A stretch of DNA of 64,000 nucleotides, from NCBI GenBank assembly GCA_036250195.1, contig JAVHZZ010000009.1, positions 42,313,824 to 42,377,823 on the forward strand, written 5' to 3'. Each line of letters begins with the position of its first letter. The stretch's first letter is position 1. The position numbers and the translations under genes are program-made. Below, piece by piece: positions 11,138-22,340 of the stretch. Below the pieces are notes generated by a model. The model was not told where the DNA came from, ran no database searches, and worked only from the letters and a program-made list of their open reading frames with translations. The DNA is from Mixophyes australis. Its lineage: Eukaryota; Chordata; Amphibia; Anura; Limnodynastidae.

Positions 11138-11309
11138 GAAGGCATTCAAAATTCAGTGCACTAAGGATGGGTCCTGGCAATATGGTGAATGTGTCCCTGT
11201 TATGTGCGAACCTCCTCACATTAAGTTCATAGGGCTCTATCAGTGCACCGATGGATTCCAGTACAACAGTGAATGTAGACTCCCTTGTGAAGACAGCAAT
11301 AATCAGTCA
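11138..11309 (+). CDS. PAPPA: Pappalysin exon C: end of CCP3, start of CCP4
   Basis: This exon is 172 nt. Two AG acceptors compete, at 11136-11137 and 11140-11141. Only the first keeps frame with exon B, giving KKAFKIQCTKDGSWQYGECV. The exon completes CCP3 and opens CCP4 with CEPPHIKFIGLYQCTDGFQY, ending EDSNNQS in phase 0 at the donor GTAAGT. Cys spacing and the CCP Trp are intact. Exons B and C are separated by a 113-nt intron, far shorter than any other here. Confidence 0.92.
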
Positions 11310-11784
11310 GTAAGTTTTTAATGGGTTGTATAACCGAGTCTGTCATACATCCTGCTTTATTGAATTTGTCATCAGATCACCTGGGATTTTATTGTATTGT
11401 TAACACTGAGAATAAGGTAGATGTTGATAAAGCCTCTTAACTGATCAACTATGAAAATTAGGGGGCCTGATTATAGTCAATTTGCCAATCCCGACAAAAA
11501 GTATGATTTATTTTTTTTTCGAACTAAAAGTCATTTACTGACTGCATTTATGAAAAAAATAGCAGCAAAGCAGTTGAGCGTTTCATAGCTGGGCAGGAGG
11601 GGTATGAGGTAACAGTGAGCCAGCGGGTTATCGCTGCCGCTAAATCCTTTGATGCATAGGGGAGTGAACACAAGCCCTATTGCTGGCCCTTTGTGCCTTT
11701 TTATAAATAGACCAATAGGTTATTATTAGTGTAACTCTTTTAGCCATATATATTTGTTTACCATCCTGGCCATGTCTCACTAAC

Positions 11785-11957
11785 AGGGGTTGGCTGGGCT
11801 AAGGGGAGGGGGGGGGATCTGCTCCCTGAGGCCAGTCCCATAGTGGGCTACTTTGGGCTGGGTCACTGGGCCACTTGCAATTGTTTCCTTTAAAATGTTC
11901 CTAATAGGCTGCCGAGTCGAGTCTTGCCCCCCAGGTTAATATTTGACAGCCCTCCCC
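11785..11957. repeat. Dispersed repeat, copy 2 of 2
   Basis: Direct-orientation match to 5183-5358, with shared blocks GGGCTGGGTCACTGGGCCAC and CAGCCCTCCCC. It carries a G-run around 11808-11817. Confidence 0.7.
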
Positions 11958-12004
11958 TACTCACTAAGCATGTGTACTGTAGTATTCTAGAAAGTACCCA
12001 TAAT

Positions 12005-12072
12005 GATATGAATGAGTTCTCTGTACAGTGCTGCGGAATTAGTGGCGCTATATAAAGATGATGATAATGGAA
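12005..12072 (+). mobile_element. SINE/LINE 3' tail fragment
   Basis: GTGCTGCGGAATTAGTGGCG followed by CTATATAAAGATGATGATAA matches the 3' tail of the full SINE at 26530-26875. Only the tail is present. Confidence 0.65.
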
Positions 12073-12305
12073 TGAATGGGGACATATCAGTTTATAATGT
12101 TTCTATTTTCCTACTGTATATCATGCTGTAAAGTAAATGTATCATATTTTGATATAAATTCAGCAAACATTTACTAGTAAAATAAATATACCTGTTCTTT
12201 GTTGCTCCTTTTTGAAGGTGAAGTAATTAGTGATGCAACCATGAGCTGTCTCACACAATTTAAAACAAGAAAAATAAAGAGATACAAAAACATTGGATAT
12301 ATAAA

Positions 12306-12567
12306 GAGCCTGAGTCATTAAGGAAAGCAAAGCAAAAAAAAAGGAGTAAGTTTTCTCCTAACAAAACCATGTTACAATGCAAGGGGTGCAAATTAGTTTA
12401 GACTGCTTTTTCATGTAGCACACAAATACTTACACAAATACTTACACTTACACAACTATAAATCTCTCCACATTATAAATTTACCTCCCCCTCCAATGCA
12501 ACAAGGTTTTGCCAAGGTGCAAAATTACTCCTTTACTTTGCTTTGCTCTCCTTAATGACTCACGCCC
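12306..12567. mobile_element. Palindromic MITE, GAGCCTGAGTCATTAAG type
   Basis: The left end GAGCCTGAGTCATTAAGG is matched in inverse at 12550-12567 (CTTAATGACTCACGCCC). The arms share the blocks ACAAAACCATGTTACAATGC and the inverse GCAACAAGGTTTTG. It is related to 18487-18814 and 40322-40622. Confidence 0.65.
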
Positions 12568-13300
12568 AGAGTGTCTAGATTGCCTCTATTCCCTTCTCCT
12601 CCCTCCTCACATCATGATGCTGTCACTGTCGTATGCAGCCCTTCCCTCACTTAGGGGACACACTGGCTATTTGTCAGCAACAATTATGTCATTAAAAGTC
12701 ACAGCTGAAGTATATTCCCATAGATATCCATTAAATTTTATTGGAGGATGTCACACCAGCAAGTTTCCTCTAGCAATCCACTGGCAGTTGCTGACGGTTA
12801 GCCCAACAGATAAACTGCTACTGAAAAATGCAGCTCTGTAGAAGTTAATGGTAACTGACAACTACCTGGAACACAGTATATTCACTGTTGTTAAGCCTCA
12901 AAATCACCAGAATACACTCAATATTTCGTATAGCGATTTTCATCAGCGAACTTCAGCATTGGGAAAATTGCTCAAGAAAAAGTACTTAGCAATTGTCCGC
13001 TGCAGTGATTTAAGTGGTGATTTTCAGCACTGGAAAATTTATTAAAAAAATCGCCCATAAAAATATTTTCAGGGGTTTTTTTGCATCTGAAAATTGACTA
13101 TAAGTTATATTCACCAAAATAATGTTATCTCCTAATTAAAACTAGTAACAGCACCATTTTTTGGAAGAAAGGGTTTAAATACTTTTTTTAAAATTTCACA
13201 GCCTGACCTCCCTAATCATAAAAGACTCCTTTCAATGCTGATGGTGGAACTGACTTTCCACTAGTCACAGTAGATATCCCATGGTCAGCTGCATAACCAA

Positions 13301-13660
13301 TCAGCTGCTATAGGAATACTTCCCAACATTCAAGTTATTTGGATCTGGATATGGCCATAGTCGCATCATAATAGATGTGATCTTGTCACCCAGGGGCATG
13401 TCTAGCGCATCTGAAGAACTAGGCTGCCCACAAAAGCCATCCCCTGCCTTGAAGACATCTCTCACTTGCTGCCTCCTAATATTCGGAGCAGTCAGGACAA
13501 ATGTCCTGGCTACCAGGATGGCAATACAGTCCACCAGAATTGGTTTTGTGCTGTAAGTAATCATCCGTCGCAGAAGCTTGTCTACTGCTTGGAGAATAGA
13601 GGGTTTACAGTGGAAAATGTTCATATTTTTGTGATGAGTAGAGTTTCCCTTTAAACTCAA
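13301..13660. repeat. Probable dispersed repeat relic
   Basis: The segment AATACTTCCCAACATTCAAG and the CAGTCAGGACAAATGTCCTGG block have the look of an amphibian DNA-transposon end. A 119-codon minus-strand frame crosses it, but shows no domain and is not called a gene. Confidence 0.4.
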
Positions 13661-13852
13661 CTTTTATTTTTTAACGCCAGTTAACCACTACAGTCTAGCT
13701 CACTACAGTTAGAAAATAAATGTTAAAAGACAAAACACACTGTGGAAATGAATGACATGTATGTTATATAGTTCAGAACAATGCGTGTAAGTACAAAGCA
13801 TACATCTAATGACACATTTAAGTGCTAAATAGAAATATGTAACATACTCCTA

Positions 13853-14074
13853 GGGGCATATTCAATTGTTGGCGAAAATGCCAAAAATCTTGCGGCACGC
13901 GCACTATTACCATTGTTGCGGTAATAGTGTGCGTAAATACCGTTATTACGGTAGTTTTCTCGCTGGATTTCAGCTCGCAGCTCCTTGAGCCGCAAGCTGA
14001 AATCCAGCTTGCTATTACCGTAATAACGTAATAGTTTTAACGCCGCGGGATATTCAGACAATTGAATATGCCCC
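13853..14074. mobile_element. PIF/Harbinger-type palindromic MITE with CTA TSD
   Basis: This 222-bp element begins GGGGCATATTCAATTG and ends CAATTGAATATGCCCC. It is flanked by CTA at 13850-13852 and 14075-14077. The interior folds back: GCTGGATTTCAGCTCGCAG against the inverse GCAAGCTGAAATCCAGC, with flanking TTACGGTA / TACCGTAA runs. The 3-bp TSD and G-rich termini fit PIF/Harbinger. Relatives lie at 37815-37990 and 38492-38650. Confidence 0.85.
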
Positions 14075-14347
14075 CTAGTATTGGAAAAAAAACTAAAACC
14101 TAAGTAATATAAGTGACCTAATATATTTATATTAAATACTATGAAATTATGTCCAATTAACTATACATTACCATACATGTGAAATTGAGAAAATAACTGA
14201 TGGTTCGTATATGGTGCCTGTGACATATGAAAGTAAGATTTGCAGGTTTTGCAGTGCAGTCTGCAGAAAAGTCATAGACATAATACAGTTAAAATTTCTA
14301 AACCAAAGGTTACTAATTTACCAAAATTGTATAATTAACCTCCTCAT

Positions 14348-14966
14348 TGTCGGGTACTGTCCTTCTTTTCCCTCACAGGAACGGCTGCCTGTCTCTTCTG
14401 TCCTAGTCACGCTTCCGGCTGGGTGGCCGGCCTCTCTGTACATGCGCGTCCCATTGCTCCAAAGACGGCAGGTGACATCACAGCCGCTGGTAATTAGCGT
14501 GGGCCAACTAGCCCATATTAAGCAGGTTTTGGTTCACCATTACTCCAGCGCTGTTCCTTCCTGTGACCTCCTTGTTTGTGGTCCTTGCATTGTGTCTCCC
14601 TGGTTCCAAACTTGGCTTGTTCCTGACTTTTCTCCCTGGACTACGATTTGGTTCAGTATTTGGTTTCCTGGTTTGAACTCTGGCTCCTTTGCCTATTCTT
14701 CTGGATCACATTTCTGTACCTCGAATCCCAGATGGTATTCATTCTGGACCGTCTGACACCTCTCCTTCACTTACTACTTCACTGGTAACTGTCCTGGAGA
14801 ACTGCGACCCGCGTGTCCTTGCAGCAAAGGCCATACTTCCTTGTGAGGGTTCCTGGCGAAAACTAAGGGCGCTTTAGACTCCATGCCTCCTTTTTCAATA
14901 GTGCGAATACCAGCAGGTAGCCTCCATCCAGTACCAGATCCATAACACCAGCACTAGGTTGTGACA
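14348..14966 (+). mobile_element. Solo LTR, Ty3/gypsy-like, 5-bp TSD
   Basis: The 619-bp block starts TGTCGGGTACTG and ends GGTTGTGACA. It is flanked by CTCAT at 14343-14347 and 14967-14971. The 3' half resembles the C+T-rich promoter/leader of amphibian gypsy LTRs (CTTGTTCCTGACTTTTCTCC). No primer-binding site or internal region adjoins, so it is a solo LTR left by recombination. Open frames within it are incidental. Confidence 0.85.
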
Positions 14967-16028
14967 CTCATACTGTACAGTATAAATCAAATAATCCTTC
15001 CAATCATTGTTTTATGTTAAATCATATATTTTTCCCTATACAGGAAGAATATCTGTCACTTATATATTACAGCATATATTTATTTGAAATGTCCTGACGA
15101 AGCATTGTTCCAGGGGTGCAACATGTTGTCTGTTCCACTTCCGACTAAGATGTCATTGTTCCTGCTTTTTTATTCATGTTCAAGGACCTTAATTAAGGTG
15201 TATGTTTGTATCCACCTGGAAGCCATGTTATTTGGCTATAGAAGACTATGGGGTCTTTATGTCTGCAGCTGCCTTTTTTTGTTTGACACGTTGAATACAC
15301 CCCTCTCGCCCTAATTGTTCAAACTCTTTCATCCTGCTCCTGTGAAATGTTGCAAATGGACAGCTTGTATCACCTTATCAAAGTACTTTTCTTTGCTAAA
15401 TAAATTGTTATACTGGTGGAGGTTGTTACTACATTCTACTGTAACTCAGTATATCTGTTTAATCTGGTCCAGGGGTATCTTGTTTCCCTATTGCCATAGA
15501 AATCTCTGCTCAGCATTCCACTACAAAGCCCACTGTGGTGAAAGCTACCTGAGTTAAGTTATCACTACTCAAGATTAAGTCCTGGAGACAACCAAGTACT
15601 GGAGAACATATTTGGTTTCATGGGAACGGAGGTTGCTAATGGTGTAGCTCTCGTCTACAACAGGTTCTGATAACTTAACTGGTAGGGTGATTCGTGATAT
15701 TATAACTGGTGCACATACTCAGGGTTTACTCTCATGGCTACTACTCCTCTATCCCCAGCGCAAGTGCTGGAGAATCAACTGCAAGCTCATTATCAGATAG
15801 TTCAAGACATTTCTATCAGATTGTCTGTTCATGTGCAAGCTTCCAGGACTACCTCTTCTCAGGAAATTGATGTTTAAGAACCCAAGCTTCATCTTCTAGA
15901 CAGATTTTCTGTCAACCGAAGAGATTTCTAAAACTTTAGAGAAAGTTGAAACTATAGTTCAGGCTATGCCCTCAGTCTTTCGTATCTGAAGAGCGGCAAG
16001 TGGGTATTGTAATTTGGCTTATACCCTG

Positions 16029-17218
16029 ACTGTGACGAGACCAGGCACCATCGGGGAAATATCGTGCCAACCCAGTCTGTTAGCCAGTGGACCAATTGTG
16101 CTACATCGGCCCACCATGTTTATTAAATGCCACCCGGTGGCTGGATCCAGAATTGTTTTGGTGACCAAAGAGGGAGAGGGAGGCAGCCCACAGGAAGCAT
16201 GGAACATCTGGGGACCCTGTGACATCACAAAGGAGTGGAAAGGGTTAAGATCGGGAGGGTCAGGACTATATCTAAGATCAGGAGGTAAATATATCAAGCT
16301 GAGAGTTTCCAATGGGATTGAATAGTGGAGATGTTGCCTATAGCAACCTATCATTTCTTCAGTACATTCTACAGAATGACAGTTAGAATATGATTGATTG
16401 CTATAGGCAACATTTCCACTTATCAAACCCGCCGGAACTCTCAGGTTGATACATTTACCCCCAGGAGTGGGATCTGACTATTTACTGACCACTGTCCCAG
16501 CACGTCCCAAATGAGACTTGAGAGCAGGGGAACAGCAGGGGGTTGCTGTTGAGGTCATGTTCTGCCCCCCCCTGTTACCACTAAGATTCCTCCCACCACC
16601 AATGAAAATGGATCATGGCCTGGGGGTTGCCCAGGAAGGGAGCAAGTATTGGGGGATTTTGGGGATGGACAAAAAAAGTCAGAAGGGAGAGTTGGTTGTT
16701 GTTTGGAAATTTTGGAGAGAGAGGACTTGGACTGATGACTGATTCTCTATCATGGCCAGAGGAGATTGTTTAAACCAGGAACCTGCTCAGCCAGATCGGG
16801 TACTGAACCTCTAGGACTGACTTGTCATTACTTCATCGGGAGACACTCGCAGATTCTGGGGAATTGGTGAGCCTACATCGGTAAGGAGACTGATACCTAG
16901 AGTTTAATCAAGCTGGTGGAGAGCTTACCGAGTGGCTGGTATCAGCAAGACATACAGAACCACCTCATGGATCAATATCCCTGGCCCACCTGGATTGCCA
17001 ACTGTGGACTTTGTTGCTGGGAGTTTGTGCCTCTTAGGACTCTGAGCTGGGAGATAACCTACTGGGGACTTTGCTGTGGTTATTTACTGACACTTGGTTA
17101 CAGTTGGTAAGGGGAACACATTTCTCCTTGGGGAGCACTGTTACATTTACTTTTTGTGTACACTTTGTTTAAATAAAGAGGTTATTATCTCTTTCTTGCT
17201 TCCTAACCTGTGTGATCT
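16029..17218 (+). mobile_element. Insertion in gypsy gag, LTR-like
   Basis: This block interrupts the gag frame between WLIP and LPKELWFQ. It begins TGACTGTGACGAGACCAGG, carries AATAAA at 17172-17177 followed by a T-rich stretch, and ends near GTGTGATCTGTGA. This is compatible with a solo LTR of another element. A clean duplication could not be assigned, so its borders are good to only a few bases. Confidence 0.5.
16281..16462. mobile_element. Harbinger-like MITE nested in the gag insertion
   Basis: The left end GGAGGTAAATATATCAAGCT and right end TTGATACATTTACCCCC are inverted repeats. Internal arms GTTGCCTATAGCAACC and GCTATAGGCAACATTTCC also pair. This family is common in frogs. It gives a third level of nesting: MITE in LTR-like block in gag. 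Confidence 0.68.
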
Positions 17219-17642
17219 GTGAACCTAGAGGGCCAGCTACCTAAAGAACTATGGTTCCAACTCCAATTTCCTCACACTGACAATCCGGTGTCATTATCTG
17301 TAGACTCCTTTTTTCAGGCCTCAGGCCTCCTGTATGACGATCCTGACAAAGTTGCTTCTGCAGAGTCTAAACTAAGATCTCTGAAACAGGGACGTCATTC
17401 TGCTGAGGGATATTGTACAGAATTTTGCAGATGGGCCTCAAATTGTGATTGGAACTGGACTATAACTAATATGGTTTGTTGGATTTTATCTGAGGCAAAT
17501 GATAGACAATAATAATAAAGCTGTCTTCTGTGTTTTCTTTATAAAGTCATCTATTTATTTACCCATGTCTCTCCAGTTCTGTCACAGTTTTCTTTCCTGT
17601 CACTATTACTTTCACAATGTTCTCAGTCTGACCTCTCCAGCA

Positions 17643-17645
<3 letters not shown>

Positions 17646-17682
<37 letters not shown>
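17646..17682. repeat. (CT)n microsatellite
   Basis: About 18 uninterrupted CT units. Confidence 0.97.
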
Positions 17683-17685
<3 letters not shown>

Positions 17686-17716
17686 CAATGTCATCCTATT
17701 CTACACTCTCCTTAGT

Positions 17717-17870
17717 CATACCTCCCAATATTTAGAATCCCGAAAGTGGAACAAAATAAAACCGCCCACAAATGACCATATTTGGGTAAAACATTGTCCA
17801 CTTTCATGTTAAGCCTCACCCCTATTACAGCCCACAAATCGGGATGTCCTGCCTAAACATGGACAGTTGT
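17717..17870. repeat. Truncated DNA-transposon end, CATACCTCCCAA type
   Basis: It starts CATACCTCCCAATATTTAG and continues with GAATCCCGAAAGTGGAAC, a style of amphibian MITE terminus. The opposite end was not found. Confidence 0.45.
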
Positions 17871-18486
17871 GTTGTCTGCCTTAGTGCACTGTCACTTTTC
17901 TTTGACTCAAATTTGTCTTTCCTTATCTTTCCTTATGTGTCCCTTGTGATCAGAGCTTTCTCACCTAGGTCTCCTCAAAACCTTTCCTTCTGGCTGTTTA
18001 TCTGACATTCCCCTGCTTTACTGCATTCTGGGGCAGGTAGTTCCAGAGTCCAAGATGGCCGCAGACACTTCTGCTTCATTCAGAAGTGTTACATCACTTA
18101 GCAGGGTATCACAATATTATACAGTGCTGTACAATATTTAATCATCAGTCACCAGTGCAGCTTATAGTCTAAATTCTCTACCACACAAATACACACACTA
18201 ACATTAACCTACCAGTATGTTTTTGGATTGTGGGAAGAGCACCTGAAGAAAACCCAGGCAAAACATATAGGAAAAACATACAAACTCTGAGGCATCAGTG
18301 TTATCCATTGTCCCTTTTATAATATAGAATTGAGCCTGTGATATATTTCTTTTACAAAGCACCATTTGGCTTTTAGTTCAAAGTTAATACGGTCGGCGTC
18401 TTTTACTTTTGCCTTTGGGACAATTATTTTGGAGCTGGTGATGCTGCTCCTGCTAATAATAGCCATCACCTTCATTTACTATCAAT

Positions 18487-18814
18487 GGGCCTGATTCATT
18501 AAGTAACTTAGGCAAGAAATTTCTGACTTAAGTCTCCTGGACAAAACCATGTTAAAATGCAAGGAGTGAAACTTAGTTTTCTATTTTGCACATAAGTTAA
18601 ATACTGGCTGTTTTTTTCATGTAGCATACAAATACTTGATAGCTTATTAGAACACTGAAATTTGAATTTGAAGTTTGTGTGTTATATGAAGAAACAGTCC
18701 GTATTTAACTTATGTGCAAAATATAAAACTAATTTGCATCCCATTTTAACATGGTTTTGTCCAGGAGACTTAAGTAACAAATTTCTTGCCTATGTTCCTT
18801 AAAGAATCAGGCCC
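18487..18814. mobile_element. Palindromic MITE, GGGCCTGATTCATTAAG family
   Basis: This 328-bp element begins GGGCCTGATTCATTAAG and ends TTAAAGAATCAGGCCC. The flanking AAT at 18484-18486 and 18815-18817 is a possible 3-bp TSD. Left and right halves fold on each other: GTCTCCTGGACAAAACCATG against CATGGTTTTGTCCAGGAGAC, and TTTGCACATAAGTTAAATAC against its inverse. Confidence 0.82.
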
Positions 18815-18888
18815 AATGCTTTACTTGAGCAATCTCCTGGCCATGCTCACTACTCCACATATCTATAGTGAAATGTACTACAGGAAGC

Positions 18889-18908
18889 AGAGAGAGAGAG
18901 AGAGAGAC
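18889..18908. repeat. (GA)n microsatellite
   Basis: Short GA tract of about nine units. Confidence 0.9.
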
Positions 18909-18932
18909 CACATTTATTATATGGTATTATAT

Positions 18933-19221
18933 CAGGGGCGCACGGAGAATTGCCGGGGGCCCCCCCCCCCAAAAAAAAATCCCCAACCCGCGTGAGAGCT
19001 ACTGCAGCAGCTCCATTTAGGCAGCGCTCTCCTATACAGCAGCCGCGGCGCTGTCAAAGAAGCGTCCACGGCGGTGCTGTATACACTACAGCACCGCCGC
19101 GGATGCTTCTTTGACAGCACCGCGGCTGCTGTATAAGACAGTGCCGCTATAGTGGCCATTTAGTTAGCGCAGGGGGGGGGGGTTTCTGGAGACTCAGAAA
19201 CCCCCCCTGCGTGCGCCACTG
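18933..19221. mobile_element. GC-rich foldback element
   Basis: Ends CAGGGGCGCAC (18933) and GTGCGCCACTG (19221) are inverted. TATAT flanks both sides but sits in simple AT sequence. Inside are near-perfect arms 19033-19081 and 19087-19135 (49 bp each, GCAGCCGCGG against CCGCGGCTGC) with a 5-nt loop, plus C-run and G-run at the two edges. There is no coding capacity. Confidence 0.75.
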
Positions 19222-19598
19222 TATATAACTATATGGCCATGCTACAAAAAAATGTTGTCTGGGAATGGCTCAGTGAGGGTTTGTTTATTTCAATTATTCA
19301 CAGAAAGTTTCTGGTTACAAAAGCATAATTTTAAAGGATAGCATTTTGGCAACTTACATGTAACAGCAATGTTTTGGTGTATGTTATGTTAAACTATTGT
19401 ACTATTGTACTCATTCTTCAAATTATGTTACACCCATACATGCAGGAGATGAAACGGAAAGGGCTAAAGTAACCTGTAGTTAATCAAAGCGTTAGAGTGT
19501 TTACAGCAACATGAAATAAGTATTTCATAAGAGAGGTGTGCTGATCATGTGGAAGTCATTGACTCATATGATTAAGCAAATGAGGACACAACTTTGTA

Positions 19599-20851
19599 CG
19601 GTCATGGCCAAAAGTTTTGAGAATGACACAAATATCATTTTTCACAAAGTCTGCTGCCTCAGGTTTTATGATGGCAATTTGCATATACTCCAGAATGTCA
19701 TGAAGAGTGATCAGATAAATTGCAATTAATTTCAAAATCCCTCTTTGCCATGACAATGAACTTTATCCCAAAAACAACATTTCCACTGCATTTCAGCCCT
19801 GCCACAAAAGGACCAGCTAACATCAGGTCAGTGGTTCTCTCATTAACACCGGTGAGTGTGTTGACGAGGACAAGGCTGGAGACCACTCTGTCATGCTGAT
19901 TGAGTTAGATTAACAAACAGACTGGAAGCTTCAAAAGGAGATTGGTGCTTGAAATCATTGTTCTTCCTCTGTTAACCATGGTTATCTGTAAGAAAACAAG
20001 TGCAGTCATCATTGCTTGTAAAAAAAAGGGCTTCACATTCAAGGATATTGCTGCTAGTAAGATTGCACCTAAATAAACCATTTATCAGATCATCAAGAAC
20101 TTCAAGGAGAGAGGTTTAATAGTTGTGAGGAAGGCTTCAGGGTGCCCAAGAAAGTCCAACAAGCGCCAGGACCGTCTCCTAAAGTTGATTCAGCTGTGTC
20201 ATGCCAACAGTAAAGCATCCTGAGACCATTCATGTGTGGGGATGTTTCTCAAAGGAGTGGGCTCACTCACAATTTTGCCTAAGAACAAAGTCATGAATAA
20301 AGAATGGTACCAAAACATCCTCCAAAAGCAACTTCTCCCAACCATCTAAGAACAGTTTGGTGACGAACAATGCCTTTTCCTGCATGATGGAGCACCTTGC
20401 CATAAGGCAAAAGTGATAACTAAGTGGCTCGGGCATCAAAACATTGACATTTTGGATCCATGGCCAGGAAACTCCCCAGACCTTAATCCCATTGAGAACT
20501 TGTGGTCAATCTTCAAGAGGCGGGTGGACAAACAAAAACTCACAAATTCTGACAAACTCCAAGCATTGATTAGGTAAGAATGGGTGGCCATCACTCAGTA
20601 TGTGGCCCAGAAGTTGATTGACAGCATGCCAGGGTGAATTGCAGAGGTCTAAAAAAGAAGGGTGAACACTGCAAACTGTTTGCATAAACTTAATGGAATT
20701 GTCAATAAAAGCATTTGACACTTATGAAATGCGTGTAATTTTACTTCAGTATACTTTAGCAACATCTGACAAAAAGCTTTAAAAACACTGACGCAGCAAA
20801 CTTTGTGAAAACTAATACTAGTGTCATTCTCAAAACTTTTGGCCATGACTG
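19599..20851 (+). mobile_element. Tc1/mariner element with defective transposase
   Basis: Inverted termini read GGTCATGGCCAAAAGTTTTG at the left and its inverse ending GGCCATGACTG at 20851. They are flanked by the TA target dinucleotide (19597-19598 and 20852-20853). The plus strand keeps the C-terminal DDE part of a transposase: [13 protein letters not shown], then [14 protein letters not shown] and a tail ending ALIR. Stops follow, and the centre is shortened relative to full Tc1 transposases (about 340 residues). An N-terminal helix-turn-helix segment is recognisable only in fragments. It cannot be autonomous. Confidence 0.9.
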
Positions 20852-20853
20852 TA

Positions 20854-21381
20854 TATTTACAGGGGCATTGTCATGATATAAGAAGTGGACAAGCAGGCAT
20901 TAGATAATGGAAGAACTTGGGTCCTCCAAGAACTGACAGGTTGCAGGCTTTGTATCTTGCAGCACAGATGCTATTATTGATCCAGGTGAATAATACAATT
21001 GCCATGGATGGGTTTGGTAGCATTTTGTGTTTTTGGTATTTATATAATAAATATTTTATTTTTCTAAGGAATCTTGATTAGTTCTTGAAAATACAATTGT
21101 AGTCTAGCTTATTAGTTGGCTGTAAACATTAGTTTTGTAAAAATAAGATGATGTTGACAAATCATAAAATGCATGGGTTACAATATTTCCCAAATCATTG
21201 GTTAAGAGAACAGCCTTTATATTGTATATTATCAACATATTCTGTTTAGTATGGTTTTCATTTATTTTAAGGTTGCCATGATTATTAGTATTTTTATATT
21301 TTTTTTCTTTAATCAAAGTTAAATTGATGCTATGTTGTTAGCATCTGTAATACTTAGAGATCTGTATTACTCTCATTACAG
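20854..21381. other. Intron before exon D
   Basis: AT-rich sequence without recognised repeats, ending in the acceptor CTCTCATTACAG at 21370-21381. Confidence 0.6.
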
Positions 21382-21532
21382 GACTTGGGGCATAACATTA
21401 TCCGGTGTCAAGAGGATGGAACTTGGAATGACAGTTTTCATCTATGTGAGTCCATGACGGGTCCCTGTGAACCTCCCCATCTTTCTGTCATTGACTCCCT
21501 GGTAGTTGACTGCGCACAAGGATATGAAATAG
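21382..21532 (+). CDS. PAPPA: Pappalysin exon D: end of CCP4, start of CCP5
   Basis: This 151-nt exon is in phase 0 from exon C. It closes CCP4 with DLGHNIIRCQEDGTWNDSFH and opens CCP5 with CEPPHLSVIDSLVVDCAQGY. It ends in phase 1 at GTATTT, a weak donor lacking the usual A at +3/+4 combination. The open frame runs past the donor into intron, but only splicing at 21532 keeps frame with exon E (Gly split G|GA). A potential N-glycosylation sequon NDS is visible. Confidence 0.9.
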
Positions 21533-22187
21533 GTATTTCCCAATGCAAATTTTCGCCTGTTGTGCTACAGTTTCTTAACAAAAGAAAGGTCTGCTTTTCC
21601 AAACAATAAGATTTACAACAGTGGCTACACAGAGGTCCACTAAACCTAAACCCAAATTTCAAAGCGTAATAAAGTTCTTAAATGTATATGTCAAAAAATA
21701 AATTTTATTTAATTGTGATTGTGATTGGAATTTAAACATCGTTAGGTTGTGCAAAGAGCAATTTTACATATATCTTTAAGTATGTTATCAGTAGCTCTAT
21801 TAATTGTTCTATCATATAAGGCGACTTATTTAAGATTTATTTGTCCTTTTACCAATGGTGTACATCAATTGATCAGGATAAAACCTATATGCCACTCCTG
21901 CTAGCATTCACAAATTGGAAAATCAAAACAACATTTAGTAATTCAGCAGCAACATTTTCTTTTTTTATATTGTTGCTAAATGGCCTGCACCACTCAACCA
22001 CCCATTTGCCCAGTCAAAAATGTAGGGGCAGAGTGGCATGAAAATGGTAAGCTTGGACCACACATGGTAAATGAGGGTGTTTTTATTTAAAGGACAAGTC
22101 CACCTTCAAACAAATAGCATCCATTAAATTTAGAAGCCCCCCCAAAAAAGTACGCCAATACAGGCTGGTACCTCTGAGAATTAGGGC

Positions 22188-22340
22188 CTGATTCATCTTC
22201 GAATGCAATGTGAACTCATATACGCCTGTATTCAAATGCAAGCGGATCTCATATGTTTCCATTAGAATCTGGGTTCGCTATACTTTACTTGCCGTATGTA
22301 GAGCACAGTGCATGATACATGCATGCAACATACAGTCCCA
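22188..22340. repeat. Truncated MITE, GGGCCTGATTCATCTTCG type
   Basis: It begins GGGCCTGATTCATCTTCG and continues with ACGCCTGTATTCAAATGCAAG. No inverse terminus was found within the next 1 kb. Confidence 0.5.

Larger units (their letters stand above)
15734..17512 (+). pseudogene. Ty3/gypsy gag relic, split by an insertion
   Basis: A start ATG at 15734 opens a gag-like frame (MATTPLSPAQVLENQ) broken by stops at 15875 and soon after. It continues in pieces to SEERQVGIVIWLIP near 16025. The gag then resumes at about 17219 with FFQASGLLYDDPDKVASAES and the basic RSLKQGRHSAEGYCTEFCRW typical of Ty3/gypsy capsid. Between the halves lies about 1.2 kb of foreign DNA (16029-17218). Gag forms the particle of the retrotransposon. 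This copy cannot, having multiple stops and frameshifts. No pol was seen downstream. A gypsy-leader-like stretch at about 15540-15733 precedes it, but no matching LTR. Confidence 0.8.

Noticed and set aside
13301..13660. 119-codon minus-strand open frame
   Set aside because: Lies in repeat-like sequence. The protein has no recognisable motif.
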